The notes beneath the pieces were generated by a model that saw only the letters and a list, made by a program, of their open reading frames with translations, made no database searches and was not told where the DNA came from. From assembly GCA_015075635.1 (NCBI GenBank), contig JABTUA010000001.1:2356001-2420000 (forward strand): a stretch of DNA of 64,000 nt, given 5' to 3'. Below, one piece after another: positions 47,984 to 57,712 of this stretch. Each line of letters starts with the position of its first letter. Position 1 is the first letter of the stretch. Position numbers and translations under genes: made by a program. Source of the DNA: Polyangiaceae bacterium (GTDB lineage Bacteria > Myxococcota_A > Polyangia > Polyangiales > Polyangiaceae).

Positions 47984-49311
47984 GCTTCGAGCGTGCGCTG
48001 CGAAGAGCCGGATCCGGTGCACGCTCAGCGGCCTCTCACGTAGCGCTCTCGGGCAGCGTGGACGTCGACCCCGAGCTGCTCCGGATCCCGCCGGGCTTCG
48101 CTTGGTCGTTCTGGGACACCCGCGGCAAGCGTGAGCTCGAGCCGGAGCTCACGCTCGGGGTGGGCGCCGCGCGGGTGGTGACGGCCCGCGGCCCCGACCG
48201 CTTCGCGGACGCCCGCGCGTCGTTCGCCGCCACTCTGGCGGACATCGAGCGCCTGGACGCCGCCCCGCTCCGAGCCTTCGGCGGTCTCGGCTTCGAGCCG
48301 GACTCGCCCGGCCCGTTCGCGGCGCTCGGCGATCTGCGCTTCGCGATCCCGCGCTGGACGTTCACCCGGCGCGGCGTCGAGACGCGGGTCACGCTGGTGG
48401 CGGAGCCTCGAGAGCTCTCGCGGCCCGAGTCCCTGCTCGAAGAGCTGCGCACCCTCCGGCGACCGCGCGCGAAGCCGAGCACCGGCCCGACCAGCATGCT
48501 CGACGACGGCAAGGCGCGCTTTCTCTCGGCGGCTCGGGACGCAGTGGCGCACGTCGAGGCTGGGGCGCTCGACAAGGTGGTCGTCGTGCGGCGCACCGTG
48601 CTCGCGGGCAGCTTCGATCCGGGGGTGGCCCTCGACGCCCTGGCGCAGGAATTCGGGGTGACGCGCTTCGGCTTCTCCGATGGCACGCGGAGCTTCGTCG
48701 GCGCGACCCCAGAGCTCCTGGTGCGCTGGGACGGGAGCCAGGTCCAGAGCGAGGCGGTCGCCGGCACGCTGGGGCGCGCGAGGGATCCCGAAGAGCTTCG
48801 GCGGAGCGCCAAGGATCGGCTCGAGCACGACTACGTGGTGGGCGCCGTGCGCGCGGCTCTCTCGAGCGCGGGGGCCGAGATCGAATCCGAACGCGAGCCC
48901 GAGATCCGGAGCCTCCGCCACGTCCACCACCTGGTGACCCCGATCGCAGGCATGCTCCGCGAGCCGCGGCACGTGCTGGACCTGGTCGGCGCCCTCCACC
49001 CGACGCCAGCGGTGCTCGGCGTTCCCGCGGATCTGGCGCGCGCCTTCCTGCGCCGCGCCGAGCACTTCCCGCGCGGCTGGTTCGCCGCCCCGGTCGGCTG
49101 CATCGAGGCGAACGGCACCGGCAGCTTCGTGGTCGCGCTGCGCTCGGCGCTGCTCTCCCAGACGCGCGCCTGGCTCTTCGCCGGCTCCGGTGTGGTCCGG
49201 GGATCGGCCGCCGAAGCCGAGCTCGCCGAGACCGAGGCGAAGCTCATGACCATGCTCGCCGCGCTGGGGGCCGGCCGGGCCCCAGGGCCATGGGCGGAGA
49301 GCGCACCGTGA
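47980..49311 (+). CDS. menF: Isochorismate synthase
   Basis: The 443-residue chorismate-binding enzyme makes isochorismate, the entry to menaquinone. The conserved C-terminal core is clear: ALDKVVVVRRTVL, FVGATPELLVRWDGSQVQSEAVAGTLGRA, RHVHHLVTPIAG, ALHPTPAVLGVP, WFAAPVGCIEANGTGSFVVALRSAL. Entry by position: between menG and menD, overlapping both. Entry by homology: MenF/EntC/DhbC class, with context deciding for MenF. Confidence 0.93.
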   Translation: MSFERALRRAGSGARSAASHVALSGSVDVDPELLRIPPGFAWSFWDTRGKRELEPELTLGVGAARVVTARGPDRFADARASFAATLADIERLDAAPLRAFGGLGFEPDSPGPFAALGDLRFAIPRWTFTRRGVETRVTLVAEPRELSRPESLLEELRTLRRPRAKPSTGPTSMLDDGKARFLSAARDAVAHVEAGALDKVVVVRRTVLAGSFDPGVALDALAQEFGVTRFGFSDGTRSFVGATPELLVRWDGSQVQSEAVAGTLGRARDPEELRRSAKDRLEHDYVVGAVRAALSSAGAEIESEREPEIRSLRHVHHLVTPIAGMLREPRHVLDLVGALHPTPAVLGVPADLARAFLRRAEHFPRGWFAAPVGCIEANGTGSFVVALRSALLSQTRAWLFAGSGVVRGSAAEAELAETEAKLMTMLAALGAGRAPGPWAESAP

Positions 49312-51023
49312 GCGCCCAGGACTGGGCGCGAGCGTTGATGCGCTCGTTCGTCGAGCTGGGCGTCCGCTCGGTCGTGGCGAGCCCCGGCTCGCGCTCGACC
49401 CCGCTCGTGCTGGCGGCGGCGGCCGAGCCGGGGCTCCGGCTCGACATGATCGTGGACGAGCGCAGCGCCGGCTTCTTCGCGCTGGGCCAGGCGCGGGTGA
49501 GCGGGCGCCCGAGTCTGCTCGTCTGCACCTCGGGCAGCGCGGGTGCCCACTACTTCCCCGCCATCCTCGAGGCCGAGCGGGCGCTGCTGCCGCTCATCGC
49601 CGTCACCGCGGATCGGCCCTGGGAGCTCGAGCTCTTGGGCGCGAACCAGACCTTCGATCAGAAGGCGCTCTTCGGCGCCCACGTGCGCCAGAGCATCCAG
49701 CTCGGCGAGCCGGACGACGCGCGACTCGCCTACGTGCCGCGGGTCGCGGCGCTGGCGGTGCAAGCCGCGCTGTCACCGGTCCCTGGCCCGGTGCACGTGA
49801 ACGCCCGGTTCCGGAAGCCCCTCGAGCCCAGCGCTGGGCCAAGCGAGCCGCTGCGGGTCAGCGTGCCCGCGCTCGAGCGCACCGAGCTCAGCCAGCTGCG
49901 CGTTCCGGCGTCGGTGGCCGAGGCGGTCGCGCGGGCCCGCCGCGGCTTGGTCGTGTGCGGACCGCGGCTCGGCCACGCGAGTGGCGACGCGCGCCTCAGG
50001 CGCGCGCTCGGCCGCTTCGTGCGCGAGCGCGGCTTCGCGCTCCTGGCGGAGAGCACGAGCGGCGTTCCGCACGGAGCGGAGTGCGCCTCGCTCGTCCTGC
50101 CAGCGTTCGACGCCTGGCTCGGGCGGGCCTGCGCCGAGGGAGACCACCCGGATCTGATCCTGGAGCTCGGCAGCCCCCCCACCTCGGGAGCGTGGGAGCG
50201 GCTCGCGGGCGAGCTCGCCGACGTGCCGCGCATCGTAGTGAGCGAGGCGGCGCTGCCCGATCCGACGGCCACCGCGACGGCTGTGGTGAGGGCGAGCCCG
50301 GCGGCGCTGATCGAGGCGCTCGATCCCAGGGGCTCCGTGGATGATGCCTGGCTCGCGCGCCTCGGTGCCCGAGCGCGCCAGGCCGAGGGCTTGCTCTCCG
50401 AGGCGCTGGCGGGCGCGGTCCTGAGCGAAGCTTTCGTCGCGAGGGCTCTGCTCGACGCCCTGCCCGAAGGCGCGCACCTGATGCTGGGCAACAGCCTGCC
50501 GGTGCGTGACGTCGATCTATTCGCGCCGCGCTCCGAGCGCGCGCTCACGGTGTTGCACCAGCGCGGGCTATCGGGCATCGACGGGCTGATCGCCGGCACG
50601 GCCGGCGCTCGCAGCGTGCTCCCGGCCGAGATCCCGGTGTTCGCGCTGATCGGCGACGTCAGCGCGCAACACGACGTCGGCTCCCTCGCGCTCCTCGGCC
50701 AGGCGTCGGGTCCGCTCAGCCTGGTGGTCGTGGACAACGTTGGGGGCCGCATCTTCGGCGAGCTGCCGGTGGCGAGCGCGATCGGTGTCGCGGATCTCGA
50801 GCGACTGTTCTTGACCCCGCCGCCGGACTTCCTCGGGCACGCGTGCCGCGCCTTCGGCGTCGCCTACGAGCGCATCGACAGCCGAACCAAGCTCTCGAAC
50901 GCGCTCGCGGCACGCCCGAGCGGAGCGCGGTTGCTCCACGTGGTGGTGCCGCCGGAGGATGGACGCACGCGCCGGCGCGCGCTGCGCGAGTCGCTGGCGC
51001 GAGCTCCGGGGGTCTCGGCATGA
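49308..51023 (+). CDS. menD: SEPHCHC synthase MenD
   Basis: The ThDP-dependent enzyme adds a succinic semialdehyde unit from 2-oxoglutarate to isochorismate. [48 protein letters not shown] and [10 protein letters not shown] are the MenD N-terminal marks, and [15 protein letters not shown] and [10 protein letters not shown] the cofactor site. I prefer GTG 49308 (571 residues), since it gives the GTGA overlap seen across this operon. ATG 49290 would add six residues. Confidence 0.95.
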   Translation: MSAQDWARALMRSFVELGVRSVVASPGSRSTPLVLAAAAEPGLRLDMIVDERSAGFFALGQARVSGRPSLLVCTSGSAGAHYFPAILEAERALLPLIAVTADRPWELELLGANQTFDQKALFGAHVRQSIQLGEPDDARLAYVPRVAALAVQAALSPVPGPVHVNARFRKPLEPSAGPSEPLRVSVPALERTELSQLRVPASVAEAVARARRGLVVCGPRLGHASGDARLRRALGRFVRERGFALLAESTSGVPHGAECASLVLPAFDAWLGRACAEGDHPDLILELGSPPTSGAWERLAGELADVPRIVVSEAALPDPTATATAVVRASPAALIEALDPRGSVDDAWLARLGARARQAEGLLSEALAGAVLSEAFVARALLDALPEGAHLMLGNSLPVRDVDLFAPRSERALTVLHQRGLSGIDGLIAGTAGARSVLPAEIPVFALIGDVSAQHDVGSLALLGQASGPLSLVVVDNVGGRIFGELPVASAIGVADLERLFLTPPPDFLGHACRAFGVAYERIDSRTKLSNALAARPSGARLLHVVVPPEDGRTRRRALRESLARAPGVSA

Positions 51024-51772
51024 CGGCGCCGCTCTGGCTCTTGCACGGGTTTCTGGGCGCACCCGAGTCGTGGGAGCGGGTGCGTGGGTCGCTCCGCTAC
51101 CCCGGTCCGGTGCGGAGCCCGCCCCTGTTCGGGCACGGCTTGCCGCCGCGGGAGGTGCCGCCGGACTTCTGGGGCGCGGTGGACGCGCTCGCCGCCGAGA
51201 TCCTGGAGCCGGCCTTCGTGGTGGGTTACTCGCTCGGGGGCCGCCTCGCACTCGGGCTCGCCTGCCGCCACCCCGAACGCATCCGAGGTGTGATCGCCAT
51301 CGGGGCAAACCCGGGCCTCGGCACGGCCGCAGAGCGCGCCGCGCGGCTCGCCTGGGAAGACCAGCTGGCGCTCCGGCTCGAGACCGAGAGCCTCGCGAGC
51401 TTCGTCGACGCTTGGGAGAAGCTGCCGCTCTTCGCCTCGCAGGCGCGGCTCCCGGAGCCCGTGCTCGCCGCGCAGCGCGCCACTCGCCTCGCCCACGACC
51501 CGCGCGCGCTCGCTCGCGCGCTCGCGTCGCTCGGCACCGGGCGCATGCCCGAGCTGCCGAGCGAGCGCGCCGAGGTACCGATCCTGCTGCTCACGGGCGA
51601 GCACGACGAAAAGCTCGCCGCGGCGGCGCGCGGGCGCCCGGGCGTCCCGCACCGCCGCGTCCCCGGAGCCGGGCACAACCCTCTCCTCGAAACCCCCAGC
51701 CTACTGGCCCGAATCCTCGACCGCGAGCTCTCGGCCTGGTCCGTGACGAAAACCCTGGAGAACCACCCATGA
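51020..51772 (+). CDS. menH: SHCHC synthase MenH
   Basis: The 250-residue alpha/beta hydrolase removes pyruvate from [19 protein letters not shown] is the oxyanion loop, [14 protein letters not shown] the nucleophile, TGEHDEK the acid and GAGHNPLLE the His. The short lid and the menD-menH-menB order give the assignment. It overlaps both neighbours by four bases. Confidence 0.92.
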   Translation: MTAPLWLLHGFLGAPESWERVRGSLRYPGPVRSPPLFGHGLPPREVPPDFWGAVDALAAEILEPAFVVGYSLGGRLALGLACRHPERIRGVIAIGANPGLGTAAERAARLAWEDQLALRLETESLASFVDAWEKLPLFASQARLPEPVLAAQRATRLAHDPRALARALASLGTGRMPELPSERAEVPILLLTGEHDEKLAAAARGRPGVPHRRVPGAGHNPLLETPSLLARILDRELSAWSVTKTLENHP

Positions 51773-52590
51773 CGCTCCCGAATTGGCAGAAGACCGGCGG
51801 CTACGAAGACATCGTCTACGAGCGCGCCGAGGGCATCGCGAAGATCAGCATCAACCGCCCAGAGGTCCACAACGCCTTCCGCCCGCAGACGGTGAAGGAG
51901 CTGATCCGCGCCTTCGACGCGGCGCGGGAAGATCCCGAGGTTGGCGTGGTGATCCTGACCGGCGCGGGCGACCAGGCCTTCTGCTCCGGCGGCGATCAAC
52001 GGGTGCGCGGCAGCGCAGGCTACGTCGGCGCCGACGGCGTGCCCCGGCTCAACGTGCTGGATCTGCAACGCCAGATCCGCACGCTCCCCAAGCCGGTGGT
52101 GGCCATGGTGGCCGGCTACGCCATCGGCGGCGGGCACGTGCTGCACCTGGTCTGCGATCTGACCATCGCCGCGGACAACGCGCGCTTCGGCCAGACCGGT
52201 CCCAAGGTGGGCAGCTTCGACGGCGGCTACGGGGCCTCGTACCTGGCGCGCATCGTGGGCCAGAAGAAGGCCCGCGAGATCTGGTTCCTGTGCCGACAGT
52301 ACGACGCGAAGGCGGCCCTGGACATGGGGCTGGTGAACACCGTGGTGCCGCTCGCCGAGCTCGAGCGCGAGACCGTGAAGTGGTGTCGCGAGATGCTCGA
52401 GCTCAGCCCGCTCGCTCTGCGTTGCCTGAAGGCGTCGCTCAACGCCGACTGCGACGGCCAGGCCGGGCTGCAGGAGCTGGCGGGCAACGCGACGCTGCTC
52501 TTCTACATGACCGCCGAGGGCCAGGAGGGCAAGAACGCCTTCCTCGAGCACCGCAAGCCCGAGTTCGGAAAATTCAAGCGGCTGCCCTGA
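51769..52590 (+). CDS. menB: 1,4-dihydroxy-2-naphthoyl-CoA synthase
   Basis: The 273-residue crotonase closes o-succinylbenzoyl-CoA into the naphthoquinol ring. [61 protein letters not shown] and FLCRQYDA are diagnostic; GDQ in place of Asp/Glu-containing loops marks the bicarbonate-dependent MenB group. The final tail [16 protein letters not shown] matches MenB. Confidence 0.96.
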   Translation: MTLPNWQKTGGYEDIVYERAEGIAKISINRPEVHNAFRPQTVKELIRAFDAAREDPEVGVVILTGAGDQAFCSGGDQRVRGSAGYVGADGVPRLNVLDLQRQIRTLPKPVVAMVAGYAIGGGHVLHLVCDLTIAADNARFGQTGPKVGSFDGGYGASYLARIVGQKKAREIWFLCRQYDAKAALDMGLVNTVVPLAELERETVKWCREMLELSPLALRCLKASLNADCDGQAGLQELAGNATLLFYMTAEGQEGKNAFLEHRKPEFGKFKRLP

Positions 52591-52591
52591 G

Positions 52592-53497
52592 ATGACCTCG
52601 ACGCTCTCCTTGCCCGGTCCGGGCAGCTTCGGCGCGTGGCTCCTGGCGGCGCGTCCGCAGACCTTGCCCGTGGCGCTGGCGCCGGTGGCCGTCGGCACCG
52701 CGGTCGCGAGCACGCTCGGACCAGTGCGCTGGGGCGCGGCCCTGGCGGCCCTGGCTGGCGCGCTCCTGATCCAGATCGGCACCAACTTCGCCAACGATGT
52801 CTTCGATCACGAGAAGGGCGCGGACACGGCCGCGCGGCTCGGCCCGACGCGCGCGGTCCAGAGCGGCATCCTGTCGGCCAAGGCGGTGAAGGCCGGCATG
52901 ATCGCAGCGTTCTTCGCCGCGTTCCTGGCCGGGCTCTACCTGACGGCGATCGGCGGCGCGCCCGTCGTCGTGATCGGCATCGCCTCGATCCTGAGCGGCA
53001 TCGCCTACACCGGCGGTCCCTACCCGCTCGGTTACCACGGGCTCGGTGACCTGTTCGTGCTGGTGTTCTTCGGCTTCGTCGCCGTCTGCGGCACGAGCTT
53101 CGTCGCCGCCGGCAGCGTGCCGGCGCTGGCCTGGCTCGCCGCCGTGCCGGTCGGTGCGCTGGCCACTGCGGTCCTGGTGGTCAACAACGCCCGCGATCAC
53201 CAGACCGACGTCGGCGCCGGCAAGCGCACGCTGGTGGTGCGCTTCGGCCGGCGCTTCGCCAACCACGAGTATTTGGCGCTGTTGTCGGCGGCCTACCTCG
53301 GGCCGGCCCTGATGCTCGGCGCCGGGCTCGGGCGGCCGCTGGTCTTGGCCCCGTGGCTGACGCTGCCCTGGGCCGTCCGGCTCTGGCTGCGGCTCCGCGC
53401 GAGCGAGGGCCGTGAGCTCAACTCGCTCCTGCCGGCGACGGCGCGTCTGCTGCTCGCCGTGAGCGCGCTGCTGGCGATCGGAATCGCCCTCTCATGA
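52592..53497 (+). CDS. menA: 1,4-dihydroxy-2-naphthoate polyprenyltransferase
   Basis: The 301-residue membrane enzyme attaches the isoprenoid tail. [21 protein letters not shown] opens it. The prenyl diphosphate motif is [14 protein letters not shown], and the second is [17 protein letters not shown]. About eight helices are visible. It starts one base behind menB's stop and overlaps menC by four bases. Confidence 0.95.
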   Translation: MTSTLSLPGPGSFGAWLLAARPQTLPVALAPVAVGTAVASTLGPVRWGAALAALAGALLIQIGTNFANDVFDHEKGADTAARLGPTRAVQSGILSAKAVKAGMIAAFFAAFLAGLYLTAIGGAPVVVIGIASILSGIAYTGGPYPLGYHGLGDLFVLVFFGFVAVCGTSFVAAGSVPALAWLAAVPVGALATAVLVVNNARDHQTDVGAGKRTLVVRFGRRFANHEYLALLSAAYLGPALMLGAGLGRPLVLAPWLTLPWAVRLWLRLRASEGRELNSLLPATARLLLAVSALLAIGIALS

Positions 53498-54540
53498 CCT
53501 GGTTCGTCACGCCCTGGGGCGGCGACGTATCGGGCGTGGCGAGCGCGCGGCGCACGTACCCGCGACGCGACGGGCTCCTGGTGGTGCTCCGTGATGCCGA
53601 GGGCACGCTCGGCTTCGGCGAGGCCACGCCGCTGCCGGGATTCGGCGACGACGATCTGGAGCGCGCGCGGGCGGAGCTGGTCTCGAGTGCGCTGCCCGAG
53701 GCCGTGGACGATCCCGAGGCCGTGCTCGCGGGGTTTCGCTCTCCCAGCGCGCGCTTCGCCGTGGAGACGGCGCTCCTCGACCGTTTGGCGAGGCGGCGGG
53801 GAGTCGCTCTCTCGACGCTCTTGGGCGCGCAGGCGCTCGGCGCTCCGCGCTCGGTGCTGGTGGGCGCCCTTCTGGACGACGGGTTTCTGGACGCAGCTCG
53901 GGCGGCGCTCCAGCGCGGCGCGCGCGCGCTCAAGCTCAAGGCCCTGGGCCGCGAGCTCGGCGAGGAGTCGCGGCGTCTCGGCGAGCTGCGGCGCGCGCTC
54001 GGGCCCGAGATCGAGCTGCGCCTCGACCTGAACGGCGGCCTCGACGCGGCCCGCGCGCGGGAGGCGCTCGGTGTCTACGCCCGGCACGGAGTCGCGCTGT
54101 GCGAGGAGCCGGCTGCGGGCGCCGAGCTGCTCGAGCTCGGCCGCGAGGCCACACCCTGGCTCGCGGACGAATCCGCCCTGGACCCCGAGCTGTTCGCCCG
54201 TTTCGTGGCGCACCCGGGCTGCTCGGGCGTGGTGCTCAAGCCGAGCCCGATCGGCGGGATCGAACGCACGCTCGCGCGCGCGCGAGCACTGCGCGCTGCC
54301 GGCAAACACGCGCTCGTGAGCCACGCCTTCGAGGGACCGGTGGCGCTCGCCGCCGCGGCAGAGGTCGCGCTCGCGGCGGGCGGAGCGCTGGGGCATGGCG
54401 TCGATCGGCACGCCGCGCTCGCCGCGTTCCCGACTTTGGAGCTGCCGCAGCTGCCCGAGGGCGCGCCGCTGTCCATCGTCCGACCACCCATGGCGGGGCT
54501 CGGGCTGACTCTGGAGGGCCCGTGGACGAGCTCCGGCTGA
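53494..54540 (+). CDS. menC: o-Succinylbenzoate synthase
   Basis: The 348-residue enolase-superfamily enzyme dehydrates SHCHC to o-succinylbenzoate. [12 protein letters not shown] is the N-terminal capping strand. The barrel carries ALKLKALG (Lys), ELRLDLNGG (metal Asp), CEEPA (Glu), LADESA (Asp) and [10 protein letters not shown] (Lys), the full catalytic set. Sequence similarity to other enolases is low, so context supports the name. It overlaps menE by 19 bases. Confidence 0.92.
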   Translation: MTWFVTPWGGDVSGVASARRTYPRRDGLLVVLRDAEGTLGFGEATPLPGFGDDDLERARAELVSSALPEAVDDPEAVLAGFRSPSARFAVETALLDRLARRRGVALSTLLGAQALGAPRSVLVGALLDDGFLDAARAALQRGARALKLKALGRELGEESRRLGELRRALGPEIELRLDLNGGLDAARAREALGVYARHGVALCEEPAAGAELLELGREATPWLADESALDPELFARFVAHPGCSGVVLKPSPIGGIERTLARARALRAAGKHALVSHAFEGPVALAAAAEVALAAGGALGHGVDRHAALAAFPTLELPQLPEGAPLSIVRPPMAGLGLTLEGPWTSSG

Positions 54541-55847
54541 CGCCCGGCTTCTCGCTCAGCTTGGGTGAGAGAACCCTGACCGGGACGGAGCTCGCTGCGC
54601 GCGCGCGGCTCATCGTGAGCTCCCTCCCGCAGGGCCGGCCGATCGCGTTCGTCGCGCGCGTGGACGAGCCTACGCTGGTGCTCAGCCTGGCGCTCTTCGA
54701 CGCCGGCATTCCGTTCCTGCCGCTGCACCCGCGAGCGAGCGAGGTCGAACGCGAGCTCCTGGTGCGCCGCGCGAATGCCGTCCGTGTCGAGCCGAGCGCG
54801 CTCGAGCCCAGCGCGGCAGCGCTCCCACCCTCCGGCGAAGAGACCGCCGCGCTCGTCGCGACGTCGGGCTCGACCGCCGAGCCCAAGCTCGTCGCGCTCC
54901 CGCGCCGAGCGTTCCTCGCCAGCGCTCGCGCGAGCGCGGCGAACCTCCCGCTCCGTCCCAGCGACCGCTGGCTCCTGTGTCTGCCCTTCGCCCACGTGGG
55001 CGGGCTGTCGATCCTGACGCGTTGTCTGATGGCCGGAAGCGGCGTCGTGGCCCATCCCGGCTTCGAGCCCGAGGCGCTGCTCGAGCTCTGCGAGCGCCAG
55101 CGGGTGAGCGTGCTCTCCGCGGTCCCCGCCATGCTCGGCCCGCTCTTCTCCGCCGACGGTCACGGCCGCCTCGGGCGCCTGCGCGCGCTCCTGGTCGGCG
55201 GTGCCGGCTGTCCGAGCGAGCTCCGGCGCGAGGCCTGCGCGCGCCGCGTGCCGCTCCTGACGAGCTACGGGCTAACCGAGACCTGCTCGCAGATCGCGAC
55301 CCAGCGCCCGGGCGACGCGCACGATCCCGAGTCGCTGGACTCGGGGCAAGCGCTGCCGGGCGCCGAGCTCCGCGTGCAGGACGGAGTGTTGGAGGTCCGC
55401 GGACCCATGCTCGCGAACGGGTATCTGGGCGAGCCGTTTGCGCCGGACGCGTTTTTCCGTACCGGGGATCTCGGCGAAATCGACGCAGCAGGCCGGGTCT
55501 ACGTCCACGGTCGCGCCGACGACGTCCTGCTTTGCGGCGGCGAGAACGTGCACCCGGAGAGCGTCGAGCGCGCGCTCCGCGCGCAGCCGGGCGTGCGCGA
55601 CGCCCTGGTGTTCGGCGCACCAGATCCCCGCTTCGGCCAGGTGGTGGCCGCGCTCTTGGTCCTGACTCCCGGGCTCGATCCCGAGCCGGCCCTCCGCCGA
55701 GTGCTGGAGGGCGCGGCTGGTTCGCTGTCGAGCTTCGCGCGGCCACGCCGGATCGCGTGCGTCGCCGCGCTGCCGGCGAACGCGCTGGGCAAGCCGGATC
55801 GCCGGCGTGCCGCGCGGGAGCTCGCCTCGGCGCTCAAGCCATGCTGA
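54522..55847 (+). CDS. menE: o-Succinylbenzoate-CoA ligase
   Basis: The 441-residue acyl-CoA synthetase begins at GTG 54522. VATSGSTAEPKLVAL is the P-loop, SYGLTETCSQIAT the adenylate motif, FRTGDLGEIDAAGRVYVHGRADD the hinge, and NALGKPDRRR the catalytic lysine region. It makes OSB-CoA for MenB and is slightly shorter than most acyl-CoA ligases, as MenE proteins are. Its end overlaps the convergent thioesterase gene by 14 bases. Confidence 0.94.
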   Translation: MDELRLTPGFSLSLGERTLTGTELAARARLIVSSLPQGRPIAFVARVDEPTLVLSLALFDAGIPFLPLHPRASEVERELLVRRANAVRVEPSALEPSAAALPPSGEETAALVATSGSTAEPKLVALPRRAFLASARASAANLPLRPSDRWLLCLPFAHVGGLSILTRCLMAGSGVVAHPGFEPEALLELCERQRVSVLSAVPAMLGPLFSADGHGRLGRLRALLVGGAGCPSELRREACARRVPLLTSYGLTETCSQIATQRPGDAHDPESLDSGQALPGAELRVQDGVLEVRGPMLANGYLGEPFAPDAFFRTGDLGEIDAAGRVYVHGRADDVLLCGGENVHPESVERALRAQPGVRDALVFGAPDPRFGQVVAALLVLTPGLDPEPALRRVLEGAAGSLSSFARPRRIACVAALPANALGKPDRRRAARELASALKPC

Positions 55848-56295
55848 CGCCGGGCCGCCCCTCGAGGTAGGCGCGTAGCGCGTCCGGCACCGGGATGGGC
55901 GCGAAGCTCTGCCCGCTCACCCACACGTGCACGGTCTGACCGATGGCGGCGACGCTGCCGTCGGGCCGGCGGATCCGGTGCGCGTAGCTCGTGCTCGAGC
56001 CACCCACGCGAGCCAGCACGACCTCGACCACGGCCTCGTCGCCGAAGCGCAGCGGCCCGAGGTAGTCCGCCTCGGCGTGCACCAGCGGCGCCGCCGACTC
56101 CTTGCGCGCGAGCGACCCCGGGACGTCGAGCCCCGCCGCGAGCAACAGCTCCAGGTAAGCGTCGGAGAAGTATTCGAACACCTTCGGGAAGAAGATGGTG
56201 CCGGCGGCGTCCACGTCCTGGAATCGCACCGGCCGGCGCTGCGTCGCGAGGGCGGCGCCGGCGGCCAGGATGGCGTCCTTGGTGAAGCGAGACAT
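55834..56295 (-). CDS. Hotdog-fold acyl-CoA thioesterase, candidate DHNA-CoA thioesterase
   Basis: The 153-residue protein belongs to the 4-hydroxybenzoyl-CoA thioesterase family: RFQDVDAAGTIFFPKVFEYFSDAYLELL has the conserved Asp and Gly-Thr, and VHAEADYLGPLRFGDEAVVEV follows. In cyanobacteria and plants a hotdog thioesterase of this family hydrolyses DHNA-CoA, the step between MenB and MenA. No other gene here fills that step, and this one abuts menE, so I infer that role. It is on the opposite strand, so it is not in the operon. Confidence 0.8.
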   Translation of the reverse strand: MSRFTKDAILAAGAALATQRRPVRFQDVDAAGTIFFPKVFEYFSDAYLELLLAAGLDVPGSLARKESAAPLVHAEADYLGPLRFGDEAVVEVVLARVGGSSTSYAHRIRRPDGSVAAIGQTVHVWVSGQSFAPIPVPDALRAYLEGRPGVSMA

Positions 56296-56349
56296 GTTTG
56301 CGGCATAGCCCTGGCCGCGGCCCGGGAAAAGTGTCAGAGACTCCCCCCG

Positions 56350-56940
56350 ATGAGCGACCGCGACCTCGACACCGGCTGGGCGCGCTACCAGCTCCCGGTC
56401 CTGCTGATCGGCGGCCTGGCGCTGTACGGCGCGTCACGCTTCGACGCCACGCGGCCCATCGCGGGCGTGCTCCTGACCTACGGGTTCCCGGTGTTGGCTC
56501 TGCTGGCGGCGAGCGCGCCGCTCAGGGAGAGCTCGCTCTTCACCCCGGCGCTGGTGGTCGGCGGCTTGGGCGCAGCGGCTGCGGAGCTGTCGATCGCCCA
56601 CGCGCTCCAGCCGAACGTGCAGGCCTACGCCATCGTGCCGGTGCAGGTGCTCTCCGTGATCAGCGTGCTGGCGCTGCTGCTCGCCGCCGCCGTGCAGGGC
56701 GCCGCCGCAGGGCGCGGCATGCGCAACGCCTTCGCCGCGTGGATGGGCATGGTGACCATGCTCGCCCTCTACCTGCCGACTCACGCCAGGGTCGGCAAAG
56801 ACACCCTCGACGCCTTCGTGGCCGCGCTCCTGGTCTCGCTCTTCGTGGGCGGCGGCGCCGGCCTGCTCCTGGGCAGTATCGCCACGCGCTTCACCAAGCG
56901 CCCCGAGGCGAAGGCCGTCGAGAAGAAGAAGCCGAGCTGA
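56350..56940 (+). CDS. Polytopic membrane hypothetical protein
   Basis: The 196-residue protein has about six hydrophobic helices (QLPVLLIGGLALYGA, PIAGVLLTYGFPVLALLAAS, LFTPALVVGGLGAAAAELSIA, VQVLSVISVLALLLAA, AWMGMVTMLALYLP, FVAALLVSLFVGGGAGLLLG) and a basic tail. It is 54 bases from the divergent thioesterase gene and its end is one base from the convergent SGNH hydrolase. No known motif; function unknown. Confidence 0.65.
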   Translation: MSDRDLDTGWARYQLPVLLIGGLALYGASRFDATRPIAGVLLTYGFPVLALLAASAPLRESSLFTPALVVGGLGAAAAELSIAHALQPNVQAYAIVPVQVLSVISVLALLLAAAVQGAAAGRGMRNAFAAWMGMVTMLALYLPTHARVGKDTLDAFVAALLVSLFVGGGAGLLLGSIATRFTKRPEAKAVEKKKPS

Positions 56941-56941
56941 C

Positions 56942-57712
56942 TCACTCCGGGGCCAGGGCCCAAGGCTTGTCCGGTGTCGGGCGGCGCTCCTTGGCGAGCC
57001 AGGCCACCACGCGCTTCGCCCACTCCTGGCGCGCGCCGATGGTGGGGTGGATCTTGTCGTTCAGGCGGGGCATGTCCGGGTACACGACCTCGGTGTCCAT
57101 GTAGCGACACGGCGCGATGTTGTCGCGAATCACCTGGTAGAGGCCCTTCTCCTGGGTCCAGACCGGCGGCGCGATCCACACGCAGGGGCGGTCGCCGATC
57201 ATCTTCACGATCTTCTTCAACATCGGCGCGCGCTGGGTCGGATCGGGCATCTTCACCTCGTTCGTGCCCAGCGTGATCAGCACCAGATCCGGCTTCAGCT
57301 GCGAGAGGTGCAGCGGCAGCTCGAGCCCGCCGGCCCAGCCCGGGATGTAGCTCGCGGTCTTGAAGCGCAAGTGCCCCTTGACCTTGTGCTGCTCGAGCTC
57401 GGCATTCAGCGCCACGCCCAGCGCGCCGGCCATCGAGTCGCCGATGTGCAAGACGATGGTGCCTTCCGGCAGCGGCGCGGGCTCGCTCGGCGCCGGCGCA
57501 GCGGGCGGCTCGGCACGAGTTGCCGCCATGGGCTCGGCCGAAGCCTCCGGCGGCGGGGTGGCGGCGCGCTCCGTGGACACCGCCGGCTCCCCGGAGAGCA
57601 CGCGGCTCGCGGGCGCGGGTGCGGAGGCCGGTGCAAGTGCGGCAGCTGGCGCACAGGCGATCGCCAAGGCAGCGGCGATCAGGATCTTCACGGACAACAC
57701 GTCGAGTTCCAT
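56942..57712 (-). CDS. SGNH/GDSL-type exported hydrolase
   Basis: The 256-residue protein has a signal peptide, an Ala/Pro/Glu-rich linker (about 30-85) and an SGNH domain. Block I is VLHIGDSMAG with the nucleophile Ser, block III is LITLGTNEV, and block V is NDKIHPTIGA with the Asp-x-x-His pair. Such enzymes are esterases or acetyl-removing enzymes on polysaccharide or peptidoglycan. Its start overlaps the end of the FGE-fold gene by 25 bases, so the two are likely expressed together. Confidence 0.85.
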   Translation of the reverse strand: MELDVLSVKILIAAALAIACAPAAALAPASAPAPASRVLSGEPAVSTERAATPPPEASAEPMAATRAEPPAAPAPSEPAPLPEGTIVLHIGDSMAGALGVALNAELEQHKVKGHLRFKTASYIPGWAGGLELPLHLSQLKPDLVLITLGTNEVKMPDPTQRAPMLKKIVKMIGDRPCVWIAPPVWTQEKGLYQVIRDNIAPCRYMDTEVVYPDMPRLNDKIHPTIGARQEWAKRVVAWLAKERRPTPDKPWALAPE

